Assembly: GCF_000400995.2 (NCBI RefSeq)
Contig: NZ_DF238896.1
Coordinates: forward strand, 1 to 43,861
From: Acidovorax sp. MR-S7
GTDB lineage: Bacteria > Pseudomonadota > Gammaproteobacteria > Burkholderiales > Burkholderiaceae_C
Direction of reading: 5' to 3'
DNA: 43,861 nt
In this document: positions 1-7,885 of the stretch, one piece after another
Layout: each line of letters starts with the position of its first letter
Numbering within the stretch: the stretch's first letter is position 1
Position numbers and translations under genes: made by a program
Notes under the pieces: generated by a model
Seen by the model: only the letters and a program-made list of their open reading frames with translations
Database searches by the model: none
Told to the model about the DNA's origin: nothing

Positions 1-2275
1 CGGCGGGGCGGGGCGGGGCGGGCGGGGGCGCGGGCACCACGGGGGCCAGCGGCGCGGGCCCGGCGCCCGGGCGCAGCGGCGGCAGCACGGGCGCGTCGGA
101 CACCGCGCGCATGACGGCGCTGGGCGCCGGTTGGGTGCCTTGCTGCAGCGCGCGGATGGCCTCGTAGCGGTCCATCACCAGCGCCTCGCTGGTGGCGGCG
201 TCGCGGATCACCATGGGGCGCAGGAAGACCATCAGGTTGGTCTTCTTGCGCGAGCGGTTCTCGTTGCGGAACAGCGCGCCCACCACCGGCAGGTCGCCCA
301 TCACGGGCACCTTGTCCTGGCCCAGGGCGTAGCTGTCTTCCAGCAGGCCGCCGAGCACGATGACGTTGCCGTCGTCCACCATCACCGTGGACTCGATGGA
401 GCGCTTGCTGGTGGTGGGGCCGTTGGTGTCCTTGAGCGTGCCCTCGTTGACCTTGGAGACTTCCTGGTACAGCGTGAGCTTGACGGTGCCGTTCTCGTTG
501 ATCGTGGGGCGCACGCGCAGCATCAGGCCCACGTCCTTGCGCTCCACGGTGGTGAAGGGGTTCACCGCGCCGTTGTTGCCGCCGGTGTTGGCGTAGGAGC
601 CCGTGGGGAAGGGCACGTTGTTGCCGATGATGATCTGCGCTTCCTCGTTGTCCAGCGTCAGCAGGTTGGGGGTGGACAGCACGTTGGCGTCGCCCGTGTT
701 CTCCAGGAAGTTGGCCAGCGCGCCCAGGTAGTACTTGCCGTTGATGCGCGGGGCGATGGCCACGTTCATGCCGTTGCCGAGCGTCTGGCTGGAAATCCCC
801 GCGGCGTTGCCCGTGGCGGCGGCCACCGCCAGGTCGATGATGTTGCCGCCGGTGACGCTGGAGTTGGTGCCGATCACGCCCACGGCGCCGCTGCCGTAGT
901 TGCCGAAGGCGGTCTGCCACTGGATGCCGAACTCGGCCACCTTGTTGGCGCTCACCTCCACGATCAGGCTCTCGATGAGCACCTGCGCGCGGCGGCCGTC
1001 GAGCTTGTCGATCACCGCGCGGATCTGGCGGTACTGCGGTTCGGGCGCGGTGATGATGAGCGAGTTGGTGGTCGGGTCCGCCTGGATCATGCCGCCCGTG
1101 GAGGGCTGGTTGGCGTTGCCGCCGTTCAGGCCGCCGCTGCCGGTGCCCGTGCCCAGGCCGCCGCTGGTGCTGCCCGCGCCCAGGCCGCCGCTTTGCCCCA
1201 GCGTGGAGCCGCCGCCGGTCTGCGTGAGTCCGCCGGACAGACCGGTGCCGAGCCCGCCGCCCACGCCCGTGGCACCGCCGGCGGCGGAGGCGCCGCCCGA
1301 GGCGGCCGCCAGCGCGGCGCGCAGCGTGGTGGCGAGCTTCACCGCGTCGGCGTTCTTCAGGTAGACCACGTGGATGTTGCCGCTGGCCGCGCTGCTGCCC
1401 GGCAGGGCCGGCTGGTCCAGCTTGGCCACCAGCGAGCGCACCAGCGCCACGCGCGCCGGGTTGGCCGCGCGCACGATCAGCGCGTTGCTGCGCGGCTCGG
1501 CCAGCAGGGTGGTCTTGAACGCGGTGTCCGCCTGGCCCTGCGCGCCGGCCGGCGGCACGCCAGCGGTGGCGGCGGTGCCGGCGCCTTCGACCAGGCGGGA
1601 GAGCAGCGGCGCCAGGTCGGCGGCGACGGCGTGCTGCAGCGGGATCACCTCCACGTCGCTCGCGTTGGAGACGTCCATCGCCGCCACGATGCGCGCCAGG
1701 CGCTGCAGGTTGTCGGCGTAGTCGGTGATCACCAGCGAGTTGTTGCCGGGGTTCACGTTGATGGTGTTGTTCGGGCTGATGAGCGGGCGCAGCACAGGCA
1801 CGAGGTTGGCCGCGTTCTCGAAGTTCAGCTTGAAGATCTGCGTGACGATCTGCCCGCCCGAGGGCGTGCCGCCCACGCCGCCCTGCGACACGCTCACGCT
1901 GCCGGTCTGCAGCTTGGCGTCGGCCTCGGGCACCACCTTGTACAGGCCCGCCGACTCCACCACCGTGAAGCCCTGCAGCCGCAGCGCTGCCAGGAACTGC
2001 TGGAACGCCGCCTGGGGCGGCACGGCCTTTTCCGTCACCAGCGAGAGCTGGCCCTTCACGCGCGGGTCCACCACCACGTTCTTGCCGGTGATGGTGGCCA
2101 TGGTGCGTGCCACGGCCTCGATGTCGGCGCCAGCGAAGTTGAGCGTCACCGGCTCGCCCGGCTGCACACTGCCGGTTTGCGCATGAATTGTGCCGCTAGT
2201 GCTTACCAGGCAAGCGCAAGCAGCTATGAGATTGAGAGCGAACCGCAGGGAATGGGGGCGGGGTGGAAGATGCAT
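1..2275 (-). CDS. gspD: Type II secretion secretin GspD (3' end outside window)
   Basis: GspD forms the outer-membrane secretin ring through which folded exoproteins leave the cell. 758 codons are visible and no stop is reached at the window edge. After a signal peptide (about residues 1-33) come N-domain sequences with ITGKNVVVDPRVKG, repeated N1-N3 modules, then a Gly/Ser-rich insert inside the N3 region (about residues 320-395). The secretin core follows with VLIESLIVEVS, NVPFPTG, VERKDVGLMLRVRP and VIVLGGLLEDS, and the tail is Pro/Ala-rich and of low complexity. The ATG at 2275 is the only good start: it lies 5 nt after the gspN stop and opens a signal peptide. The hydrophobic core of that signal peptide is encoded by a copy of the CAGCGCTTG palindromic repeat. 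It is the last visible gene of the gspGHIJKLMND run. Confidence 0.95.
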   Translation of the reverse strand, partial: MHLPPRPHSLRFALNLIAACACLVSTSGTIHAQTGSVQPGEPVTLNFAGADIEAVARTMATITGKNVVVDPRVKGQLSLVTEKAVPPQAAFQQFLAALRLQGFTVVESAGLYKVVPEADAKLQTGSVSVSQGGVGGTPSGGQIVTQIFKLNFENAANLVPVLRPLISPNNTINVNPGNNSLVITDYADNLQRLARIVAAMDVSNASDVEVIPLQHAVAADLAPLLSRLVEGAGTAATAGVPPAGAQGQADTAFKTTLLAEPRSNALIVRAANPARVALVRSLVAKLDQPALPGSSAASGNIHVVYLKNADAVKLATTLRAALAAASGGASAAGGATGVGGGLGTGLSGGLTQTGGGSTLGQSGGLGAGSTSGGLGTGTGSGGLNGGNANQPSTGGMIQADPTTNSLIITAPEPQYRQIRAVIDKLDGRRAQVLIESLIVEVSANKVAEFGIQWQTAFGNYGSGAVGVIGTNSSVTGGNIIDLAVAAATGNAAGISSQTLGNGMNVAIAPRINGKYYLGALANFLENTGDANVLSTPNLLTLDNEEAQIIIGNNVPFPTGSYANTGGNNGAVNPFTTVERKDVGLMLRVRPTINENGTVKLTLYQEVSKVNEGTLKDTNGPTTSKRSIESTVMVDDGNVIVLGGLLEDSYALGQDKVPVMGDLPVVGALFRNENRSRKKTNLMVFLRPMVIRDAATSEALVMDRYEAIRALQQGTQPAPSAVMRAVSDAPVLPPLRPGAGPAPLAPVVPAPPPAPPRPA
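2193..2231 (-). repeat. CAGCGCTTG palindromic repeat, copy A (inside gspD)
   Basis: Degenerate copy of the repeat family seen eight more times in this window (gctagtgcttaccaggcaag, then cgcaagcagctat). It lies in the gspD reading frame and encodes the hydrophobic part of the signal peptide (IAACACLVSTSG). It is read in a different frame from the copies in the peptide-binding protein, pgi and cobS. Confidence 0.7.
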
Positions 2276-2280
2276 AGGGG

Positions 2281-3081
2281 TCAGCCCACGGTGATGACGG
2301 AGCGCGCGCCGCTGCGCCGCCCGATGATATTCAGAAGATTGGCGAGCGCGGCCTCGCGCCCCGGCGCGGCGCTGGCCTCGCCGGTGAAGCGCAGGCGCTG
2401 CCCCACCCATTGGCCGCTGCCCGACAGTAGCAGCGCGCCGTCCAGCGTCGAGAGCTGCAGCGTGGGCGCTTCGCCGCCCGCGAGCTGCAGCCGGTAGCTG
2501 CCCATGGGGCGCAGCGTGGACAGGCGCGAGGACATGTCCAGCGCATCCAGCCGCACCTGCCCCTGCAGGCGCATGCGGCCGGCCGACCACTCCAGCGCCA
2601 GGCCCTGCGTGCCCAGCTGCAGGCGGCCCTGGGGCTGCACCGTGTTCCAGGGCGTGCCCAGGCCGCTGAGCACCGCCGCCGGCCAGCGGCTGTCGCCGTC
2701 GGCCACGGCCAGGTGCAGCCGGCCCCAGCCGGGCGTGGCGCGCAGGTGCAGCGGCGCGGGGGTGCAGCAGTCGGCCGACAGCTGCGCCTGCGCGCCGGTC
2801 CAGGCCGGGCGCAGCCGCCAGTGCAGCCGCCCGGGCAGCGCCGTGTGGTCGCGGCTGTCGGCGCCGCCGGTCAGCACCAGCTGGGCGGAGCCGTTCCACA
2901 CCGTGCCGCGCGCCTGCTGCAGCAGCACCTGCCCGCCGCTGGCGCGCGCGACGCCCGCGGCCAGCCAGTGCGCGGGCGCGCACAGCAGCAGCGTGGCCAG
3001 CGCGCCCAGGCCCAGCCCGGCCACGGCCCAGGGCCACGGGGCGCGCGGCGGGGCGGAGGAGGGGGCGGAGCGGCGGAACAT
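2281..3081 (-). CDS. gspN: Type II secretion protein GspN
   Basis: A 266-residue protein with one N-terminal membrane anchor (about residues 18-45, Ala/Leu-rich after a Pro-rich cytoplasmic tail) and a periplasmic domain. Motifs typical of GspN are ARGTVWNGSAQL near residue 57 and LDALDMSSRLSTLRPMGSYRL in the C-terminal half. GspN is an accessory inner-membrane part of the T2SS found in only some systems. It lies between gspM (12 nt upstream) and gspD (5 nt downstream), which supports the assignment and co-transcription. Sequence conservation in this family is low, so position in the operon carries much of the weight. Confidence 0.88.
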   Translation of the reverse strand: MFRRSAPSSAPPRAPWPWAVAGLGLGALATLLLCAPAHWLAAGVARASGGQVLLQQARGTVWNGSAQLVLTGGADSRDHTALPGRLHWRLRPAWTGAQAQLSADCCTPAPLHLRATPGWGRLHLAVADGDSRWPAAVLSGLGTPWNTVQPQGRLQLGTQGLALEWSAGRMRLQGQVRLDALDMSSRLSTLRPMGSYRLQLAGGEAPTLQLSTLDGALLLSGSGQWVGQRLRFTGEASAAPGREAALANLLNIIGRRSGARSVITVG

Positions 3082-3093
3082 GATGGGTCGTGG

Positions 3094-3597
3094 CTATTCG
3101 GCGGGCAGGGCCAGCACCAGCGTGCCGTCCCAGCGCGCGGGCGTGTCCGGCGCGCCGGCGGTGCGCACCAGGCGCGCCTCCAGCGGCACGGCGCGCGCGC
3201 CGGCGCGCGCCTGAGCCAGCCAGTGCGCCAGCGCCTCGGCGGGCACGCCCTTGAGCGTGACGGTGGCGCGGTCGCCGGCCACGGACAGCTGCGCTGCTGC
3301 GCCGAGCTGCTGGGTGAGCGTGCCGCGCAGCGTGCGCAGCGCCTCGCCGCCCTGGGCGCGGGGCGCGTCCTTGAGCTGCAGCGCCTCGGCCTGCAGCGCG
3401 TGCATGCGCTGCAGTTGCGCGTCCAGCGCGGCATGGCGGGCGGGGGCCTCGCGCAGCGTGTGCAGCGCGGGCGCCAGCAGCAGCCACCACAGCACGGCCA
3501 GGCCGACGACGGCGGCGGCGGCCAGTACCAGCGCCTGCTCGCGCGGTGCGAGCGTGGCCCAGTGCGTGCGCAGCCGCGTGGTCAGCGGAGATGTCAT
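3094..3597 (-). CDS. gspM: Type II secretion inner-membrane protein GspM
   Basis: A 167-residue bitopic protein: a short cytoplasmic N-terminus (MTSPLTTRLRTHWATLAPRE), one transmembrane helix (about residues 22-43, VLAAAAVVGLAVLWWLLLAP), a coiled-coil-prone stretch and a small periplasmic ferredoxin-like domain. GspM partners GspL in the inner-membrane assembly platform. The ATG at 3597 overlaps the gspL stop in an ATGA tetranucleotide, which fixes the start. A longer open frame continues upstream, but it only runs antisense-free through gspL and gspK in another frame and is not coding. Confidence 0.92.
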   Translation of the reverse strand: MTSPLTTRLRTHWATLAPREQALVLAAAAVVGLAVLWWLLLAPALHTLREAPARHAALDAQLQRMHALQAEALQLKDAPRAQGGEALRTLRGTLTQQLGAAAQLSVAGDRATVTLKGVPAEALAHWLAQARAGARAVPLEARLVRTAGAPDTPARWDGTLVLALPAE

Positions 3598-4826
3598 GGC
3601 TGTCCCTCCGCGCGCACCAGCAGCGCTTCGTCCTGCATGCGGGCCGAGAAGCCTTGGGCGGCCAAGGCCTGGTTCAGTGCCGTGAGTTCTTCGGGCGCCA
3701 GCGCCATGCCGCGCAGGCGCAGCTCGCCGCTGGCGTATTCGATCTGCGCGGGCATGCGCGATGCGGGCAGGGCGCCGGCCGCGGCGGCCATCAGCGGCTC
3801 CAGGTCGCGTGGCGCCATGCTGCCGGCGGCCTGGCGCAGTTGGGCCAGCTCGCGCTCCATCTGCACCGGCGCGTCCACCACCACCTTCACGTGCGCAAAG
3901 GTCTGGGTGAGCGCGCCGCGCACGCCGGCCTGCTTGGCCGCGAGCGCCTGGCGCTCCTGCCAGGCCCAGGCGTTGAGGCCCACCACCTGCACCGCCACGG
4001 CCAGGCCCAGGGCCCAGCGCGCGGCGCGCCACTGCGGCGCGCGCAGGAAGGCGTTGGCGGCGCTGCCCAGCTTGCGCAGCGCGCGGGTGCGGCCGCTGCT
4101 GGCCAGGTCGAACTGGGCCAGGTCCCAGTCGCCGCGCGCCGCATCGAGCATGCGCTGGCTGGCCGTCTGGATCTGCACGGGGCGGCCCAGCACGCGCTCG
4201 GCCAGTGCGGCCACGGCGGGTTCGGCGCGCACGGGCGCAGGATCGGCATCGCCGCCAGCGGGCGGCAGCAGCGCGGGGGCCGAGGCGAGCGGCAGCACGG
4301 CCACGGCCTGGTGCGGACCGTGGCCGCAGAGCACGGCCAGCGCGTCCTCGGGCGTGCCGAGCACGGTGCATTCCACCTGGCCGCTGGCCGTGGGGCCGGG
4401 GGCGGCTTCGGGCACCACGCGGTCCACGGGGCGGCCGGCCGCCTCTAGCGCCTGCAGTGCGCCGCGCAGCCAGGCGCGGTCGCACACGGCGACCCAGGCT
4501 GGCGTGCCGTTGCTGGCGCCGGGCTGCAACGCGAAGTGCAGCAGCGCGGGATCGTCGAGCAGGCGCTCTTCCAGCAGCCCTTCGAGGATGGCGCGCAGGC
4601 GCGGCGCCTGGGATAGCGCGCCCTGGGGCAGCGTCACGCGCTGCCACGACAGCGCGTGCGCAGGCACCACGGCCACGGTCTCGCCGGCCCGGCCCGGGTC
4701 GGGCAGCAGGGCCGCGGGGGCGCTGGCATGGCGGGTGGCGGTGTGGCCGTCGGCCGTGAGCGTGTAGCCGTACTCGGCGGCGGGCTCCGGCGAGCCCAGG
4801 GGCAGGGTGAGGACGAGGGTGCTCAT
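3594..4826 (-). CDS. gspL: Type II secretion protein GspL
   Basis: A 410-residue GspL: the N-terminal half is the cytoplasmic actin-like domain that binds the GspE ATPase (starts MSTLVLTLPLGSPEP; contains VAVVPAHALSWQRVTLP). One transmembrane segment follows near residue 270 (WALGLAVAVQVVGLNAWAW), then a periplasmic ferredoxin-like domain (ASGELRLRGMALAPEELTAL). It links the cytoplasmic ATPase to GspM and the pseudopilus. The stop overlaps the gspM start by 4 nt. The gap of 42 nt to gspK is the largest inside the minus-strand run. Confidence 0.92.
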   Translation of the reverse strand: MSTLVLTLPLGSPEPAAEYGYTLTADGHTATRHASAPAALLPDPGRAGETVAVVPAHALSWQRVTLPQGALSQAPRLRAILEGLLEERLLDDPALLHFALQPGASNGTPAWVAVCDRAWLRGALQALEAAGRPVDRVVPEAAPGPTASGQVECTVLGTPEDALAVLCGHGPHQAVAVLPLASAPALLPPAGGDADPAPVRAEPAVAALAERVLGRPVQIQTASQRMLDAARGDWDLAQFDLASSGRTRALRKLGSAANAFLRAPQWRAARWALGLAVAVQVVGLNAWAWQERQALAAKQAGVRGALTQTFAHVKVVVDAPVQMERELAQLRQAAGSMAPRDLEPLMAAAAGALPASRMPAQIEYASGELRLRGMALAPEELTALNQALAAQGFSARMQDEALLVRAEGQP

Positions 4827-4868
4827 GGATGGATTTCGCGGGGCATTGTAGGGGGCCGGGGTGACGCC

Positions 4869-5975
4869 TCAGCGCGCCGGCGCCGTGGCGGCCTGCAGCA
4901 GGTTGCCGCGCTCGCGCCACAGCGTGCGCACCTCCCCGCGCTGCTTGAGGACGAGCGAGCGCTCCTCCACCACGGCCGTGTCCAGCCGCAGGCGCCCGCG
5001 CACCTCGAAATAGCTGGACGCCACGGTGTGCGTAGCGGTGCCGATGCGCGCGCCGTCGCCGCCGCTGCCCTCGCCGATGAGGCGCGCTGCGTCCGATTCG
5101 CTGCGGAAGTGCTGCGCGTCGCGCGCCTGCACGAGGCGCTGCGCGTCGGCCATGTCCAGCCCGTCGGCGCTGGCCCACAGCACGATGGCGCTGGCGGTGT
5201 TCAGGTTGACCTTGGTGGCCACGGGCAGCAGCGTGACGTGGGGGGCCAGGGCGGCCACGGTGTCCTGCGGCAGGCCCAGCCAGCCGAGCTGCTCCACGCT
5301 CTGCGGCAGCAGCGGCGCGGTGCGCGCGTCGCCGCCCTCGGCCAGCGCGCGCTGCAGCTGCACGGCCAGGGCGGCGAGCTGCTGCTGGGGCAGGCCCAGA
5401 TAGTCGAACAGGCGCGCGAACTGGCGCCGCGCCACGGCGTTGACCTGGCCGCCGCCGGCCGCGCCGGTGTCCACCAGGTTGCGCAGGTTCAGCCGGGCCT
5501 GCATGTCGGCGATGCTGCCGGCCAGGAAGGCGTTGGTCGTGTCGGTGCTCGCGTCCTGCACCTGGGCCACGCCGCGTTCGGCGGCCAGGAAGGTGGACAG
5601 GCGCGCTTCCTCCAGCGGCACGGACCAGGGCTCGGTGAGGTTGTCGGTGCCGTCGCCGCCGCGCGCGAGCGAGTCCTCGCGCAGGATCAGGCGCGCCCAG
5701 TCCAGCGCGCCCACGAGGATCCAGGCCGACTGCACGCGCGCGCGCTCGGCCGTCTCCACCTCGATGGCGCGCCACTGCCGCCACATGGCGGACGCGGCGA
5801 AGGCGGCCACCAGCGTCACCGTCAGCATGGCCGCGAGTAGAGCAGCACCCCCCTGAGCGGCTGCGCCGCTTCCCCCCAGGGGGACGCCGCCAGTGCCGCG
5901 GGGCGGCCCTTGCACGGCGGCCCTCGCATGGGGCGCGCCAGTTGCATGGGCCGTGGGCGATGGCGGCGTCGTCAT
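4869..5975 (-). CDS. gspK: Type II secretion minor pseudopilin GspK, with repeat-derived N-terminal extension
   Basis: A 368-residue minor pseudopilin that with GspI and GspJ forms the pseudopilus tip. The hydrophobic pilin helix is at about residues 43-64 (GAALLAAMLTVTLVAAF), followed by EVETAERARVQSAWILVGALDWARL and the large GspK-specific domain with a helix-hairpin-helix-like KVNLNTASAIVLWASADGLD. The start at 5975 overlaps the gspJ stop (ATGA). The unusual part is the leader: about 42 residues precede the helix where 6-15 are normal. Residues about 10-42 are encoded by a GC-rich intergenic-type repeat that has been read through in frame. Confidence 0.92.
   Translation of the reverse strand: MTTPPSPTAHATGAPHARAAVQGPPRGTGGVPLGGSGAAAQGGAALLAAMLTVTLVAAFAASAMWRQWRAIEVETAERARVQSAWILVGALDWARLILREDSLARGGDGTDNLTEPWSVPLEEARLSTFLAAERGVAQVQDASTDTTNAFLAGSIADMQARLNLRNLVDTGAAGGGQVNAVARRQFARLFDYLGLPQQQLAALAVQLQRALAEGGDARTAPLLPQSVEQLGWLGLPQDTVAALAPHVTLLPVATKVNLNTASAIVLWASADGLDMADAQRLVQARDAQHFRSESDAARLIGEGSGGDGARIGTATHTVASSYFEVRGRLRLDTAVVEERSLVLKQRGEVRTLWRERGNLLQAATAPAR
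5846..5945. repeat. GC-rich dispersed-type repeat inside gspK
   Basis: The segment begins ccccctgagcggctgcgccg, then cttcccccaggggg and a cggggcggccc block. It has inverted structure (CCCCCTG against CAGGGGG; GCGGC against GCCGC). I recall near-identical sequence as a common intergenic repeat in Comamonadaceae genomes; that is memory, not a search. Here it lies fully inside gspK and is translated as a Gly/Ala/Pro-rich leader. Confidence 0.6.
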
Positions 5976-6646
5976 GACTTGCCTCCGCCCTGCAGCGGGC
6001 TGATCCAGTCGCGTGTGACCACGCCCGCCACCGCGCCGCCCGGCGGCAGCGTGAGCTGCACGCGCACGCCTTCGGGAATGCTCGCGGCCGCCTCGGTGAG
6101 TCCGCCCGCCGTGCGCGGCGTGCCGGCGCTGGCCGCGCTGGACAGGGCGTTGGCCCAGGCGCCGCCGCGGTAGTAGAAAAGCTGCCAGTTCTGCAGAGGC
6201 ATCAGCACGGTTTCCAGGCGGCGCTCGGCTTCGCCCGGGGTGCGCGCCCACTGGGCAGCGCGCTGCCAGGCCTCCTGCCATTCGGCGCGGGTGCGCACGG
6301 GCAGCGACTGCCAGCGCAGCCATTGGCCCGAGCGCAAGGCCCAGGCGACGACGACGGCGCCCTCCTGCGGAGCGCGTGTGCCGCGGCGCGTGAGGCGCAG
6401 CGCCTGCCCGTCCCAGGCGAGCGGCTCCGTGTGATCGATGGCCTGCAGCGCGTCCAGGTCGGCGGCCCACTGCGCCAGCACGGTCTGCAGCGCCAGCACT
6501 TCGTCGGCATGCGCGCGCGTGCGCTCCTGCGAGCGCACCATGCCGTCCAGGCCGCGCCAGCTCACCAGGGCCAGCAGCGCCATGACGGAGATGGCCACGA
6601 GCAATTCGACGAGCGTGAAGCCGCGTGGGCGGGGGCTGCTGCGCAT
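5972..6646 (-). CDS. gspJ: Type II secretion minor pseudopilin GspJ
   Basis: A 224-residue prepilin-like protein. It has a class III signal MRSSPRPRG|FTLVELLVAI with cleavage expected after Gly9 and Glu at +5, then the hydrophobic helix. The globular domain carries GspJ-typical WAADLDALQAID and LQNWQLFYYRGGAW. It is a minor pseudopilin of the tip complex, processed and N-methylated by the prepilin peptidase, whose gene is not in this window. It starts 1 nt after the gspI stop, and its own stop overlaps the gspK start. Confidence 0.94.
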   Translation of the reverse strand: MRSSPRPRGFTLVELLVAISVMALLALVSWRGLDGMVRSQERTRAHADEVLALQTVLAQWAADLDALQAIDHTEPLAWDGQALRLTRRGTRAPQEGAVVVAWALRSGQWLRWQSLPVRTRAEWQEAWQRAAQWARTPGEAERRLETVLMPLQNWQLFYYRGGAWANALSSAASAGTPRTAGGLTEAAASIPEGVRVQLTLPPGGAVAGVVTRDWISPLQGGGKS

Positions 6647-6647
6647 G

Positions 6648-7004
6648 TCAGTAGCGGCCCACGATGGTGGAGAGTTTCAGCACCGGGAGCTGCTGCGCGT
6701 CGAACACCTGCGCGTCCACGCGGCGGAACTGCGGGTTGGGCGTGGGCGAGACGGTCACCGCCACCTGGTAGGCCTGCCCGGCCTGCTCGCAGCCCAGGCG
6801 GGCATCGCCGATGGAGGGCATCTGGCTGGACAGGCGCACCTTGGCCAGCTCGTTCTCGGCGCACAGGTGGGCCAGTACCACGTCGGTCTGGCGCACGGCG
6901 TTGCGCGTGAGCGCCGACGTGGCCTGCAGCCCCGCCATGAGCGCGATGGCGACGATGGCCAGCGCCACCAGCACTTCGACCAGCGTGAATCCCCGGGCCC
7001 TCAC
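6648..7004 (-). CDS. gspI: Type II secretion minor pseudopilin GspI
   Basis: 118 residues from a GTG start at 7004 that overlaps the gspH stop (GTGA). It has a short prepilin leader VRARG|FTLVEVLVALAIV, then the conserved GspI pattern of a helix ending near ATSALTRNA and an LCAENELAKVRL segment. GspI is the adaptor between GspJ and GspK in the pseudopilus tip. The frame is open upstream of the GTG, but that extension overlaps gspH and lacks a prepilin leader, so it is rejected. Confidence 0.92.
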   Translation of the reverse strand: MRARGFTLVEVLVALAIVAIALMAGLQATSALTRNAVRQTDVVLAHLCAENELAKVRLSSQMPSIGDARLGCEQAGQAYQVAVTVSPTPNPQFRRVDAQVFDAQQLPVLKLSTIVGRY

Positions 7005-7441
7005 TGCAGCGCCTCCGCCGCGAAGGGGTGGAGCCCGTCGGTGGCCACGCGCACGGCGCGCTGCGGGTAGGACGGGCTCACGATCACGACTTGCTGCGGG
7101 CCGATCAGCGGCTCGGGCCCCAGCCACAGCACGCCCGGGCCGCGCACACCCGTGGCGCTGTCGAGCCAGCGGCTGGGCAGGGCCAGGGAGGGCAGCCCTT
7201 CGAAGCGGAAGCCCTGCGCATCGGCGCGCCAGCGCACGGCAGCGCCGGAGGCGCGCGACTGGGCGCGGGCCGACTCCAGCAGCGCGGCCAGGCGTTCGCC
7301 CTCGCGCTGCAGCTGGGTGGCACCGCTGTCGCGCAGGGCCAAGCCCACGCCGGCGGTGGCGAGGGCCATGATGGCGATGACGACCAGCAGCTCCAGCAGC
7401 GTGAAGCCGCCGGCCCTACTGCCAGCTGCCGATGTCGGCAT
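7001..7441 (-). CDS. gspH: Type II secretion minor pseudopilin GspH
   Basis: 146 residues with a prepilin leader MPTSAAGSRAGG|FTLLELLVVIAIM and a GspH/FimT-type domain (REGERLAALLESARAQSR, VRWRADAQGFRFEGL). The start at 7441 lies 26 nt inside gspG. It is preceded by a GCAAGG ribosome-binding-like stretch and gives a leader of normal length, so the overlap is accepted. It is probably translationally coupled to gspG. Confidence 0.9.
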   Translation of the reverse strand: MPTSAAGSRAGGFTLLELLVVIAIMALATAGVGLALRDSGATQLQREGERLAALLESARAQSRASGAAVRWRADAQGFRFEGLPSLALPSRWLDSATGVRGPGVLWLGPEPLIGPQQVVIVSPSYPQRAVRVATDGLHPFAAEALQ

Positions 7442-7862
7442 CCTTGCCCTCGCCCCCCGACTGGCCGTCCGCGCCGAAGGACATCACGTCCACCTCGCCC
7501 TTGATACCGGGGCTCAGGTACTGGTAGGGGCGGCCCCAGGGGTCGCCCGGCAGCTTTTCCAGGTAGGGGCGCCAGTTGCCGGGCACGGGGCCGGAAGAGG
7601 GCTTGGCGATGAGCGCCTGCAGGCCCTGCTCGGCCGTGGGGTAGCGCTGGTTGTCCAGCCGGTAGAGCTTGAGCGCCTGCATGATGTTGGTGACGTCCGT
7701 GCGTGCGGCAGTGCTGCGCGCGTCGTCGGCGCGGTCAAGCACGTTGGGCACGATGAGCGCGGCCAGCACGCCGATGATGACCAGCACCACCATCAGCTCG
7801 ATCAAGGTGAAGCCGGCGGCGGCGCGGCGCATGAGGGGGGTGAAGCGGCTCTGGATGGACAT
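7416..7862 (-). CDS. gspG: Type II secretion major pseudopilin GspG
   Basis: 148 residues; the major subunit of the pseudopilus. It shows G|FTLIELMVVLVIIGVLAAL with Glu+5, the NVLDRADDARSTAARTDV helix end, and the highly conserved GspG domain: ALKLYRLDNQRYPTAEQGL, LPGDPWGRPYQYLSPG and a C-terminal calcium-site loop. Two starts are possible. The ATG at 7862 gives a 17-residue leader, while the ATG at 7832 gives MRRAAAG, the more usual length. It is the first gene of the minus-strand gsp run, only 23 nt from divergent gspC if 7862 is used. Confidence 0.95.
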   Translation of the reverse strand: MSIQSRFTPLMRRAAAGFTLIELMVVLVIIGVLAALIVPNVLDRADDARSTAARTDVTNIMQALKLYRLDNQRYPTAEQGLQALIAKPSSGPVPGNWRPYLEKLPGDPWGRPYQYLSPGIKGEVDVMSFGADGQSGGEGKDADIGSWQ

Positions 7863-7885
7863 AGCCGGTCAATGATAATCGCGCG

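Noticed and set aside
1-34. CGGGG-rich run at the window start as a separate repeat element
   Set aside because: It lies in frame in the Pro/Ala-rich tail of GspD and is explained by low-complexity coding sequence.
131-2497. 788-codon open frame on the plus strand opposite gspD
   Set aside because: Antisense shadow of gspD caused by high GC; His/Ala/Arg-rich composition with no domain, and gspD explains the strand.
3094-5784. 896-codon minus-strand frame ending in gspM
   Set aside because: Only the last 167 codons match GspM; the upstream part runs out of frame through gspL and gspK.
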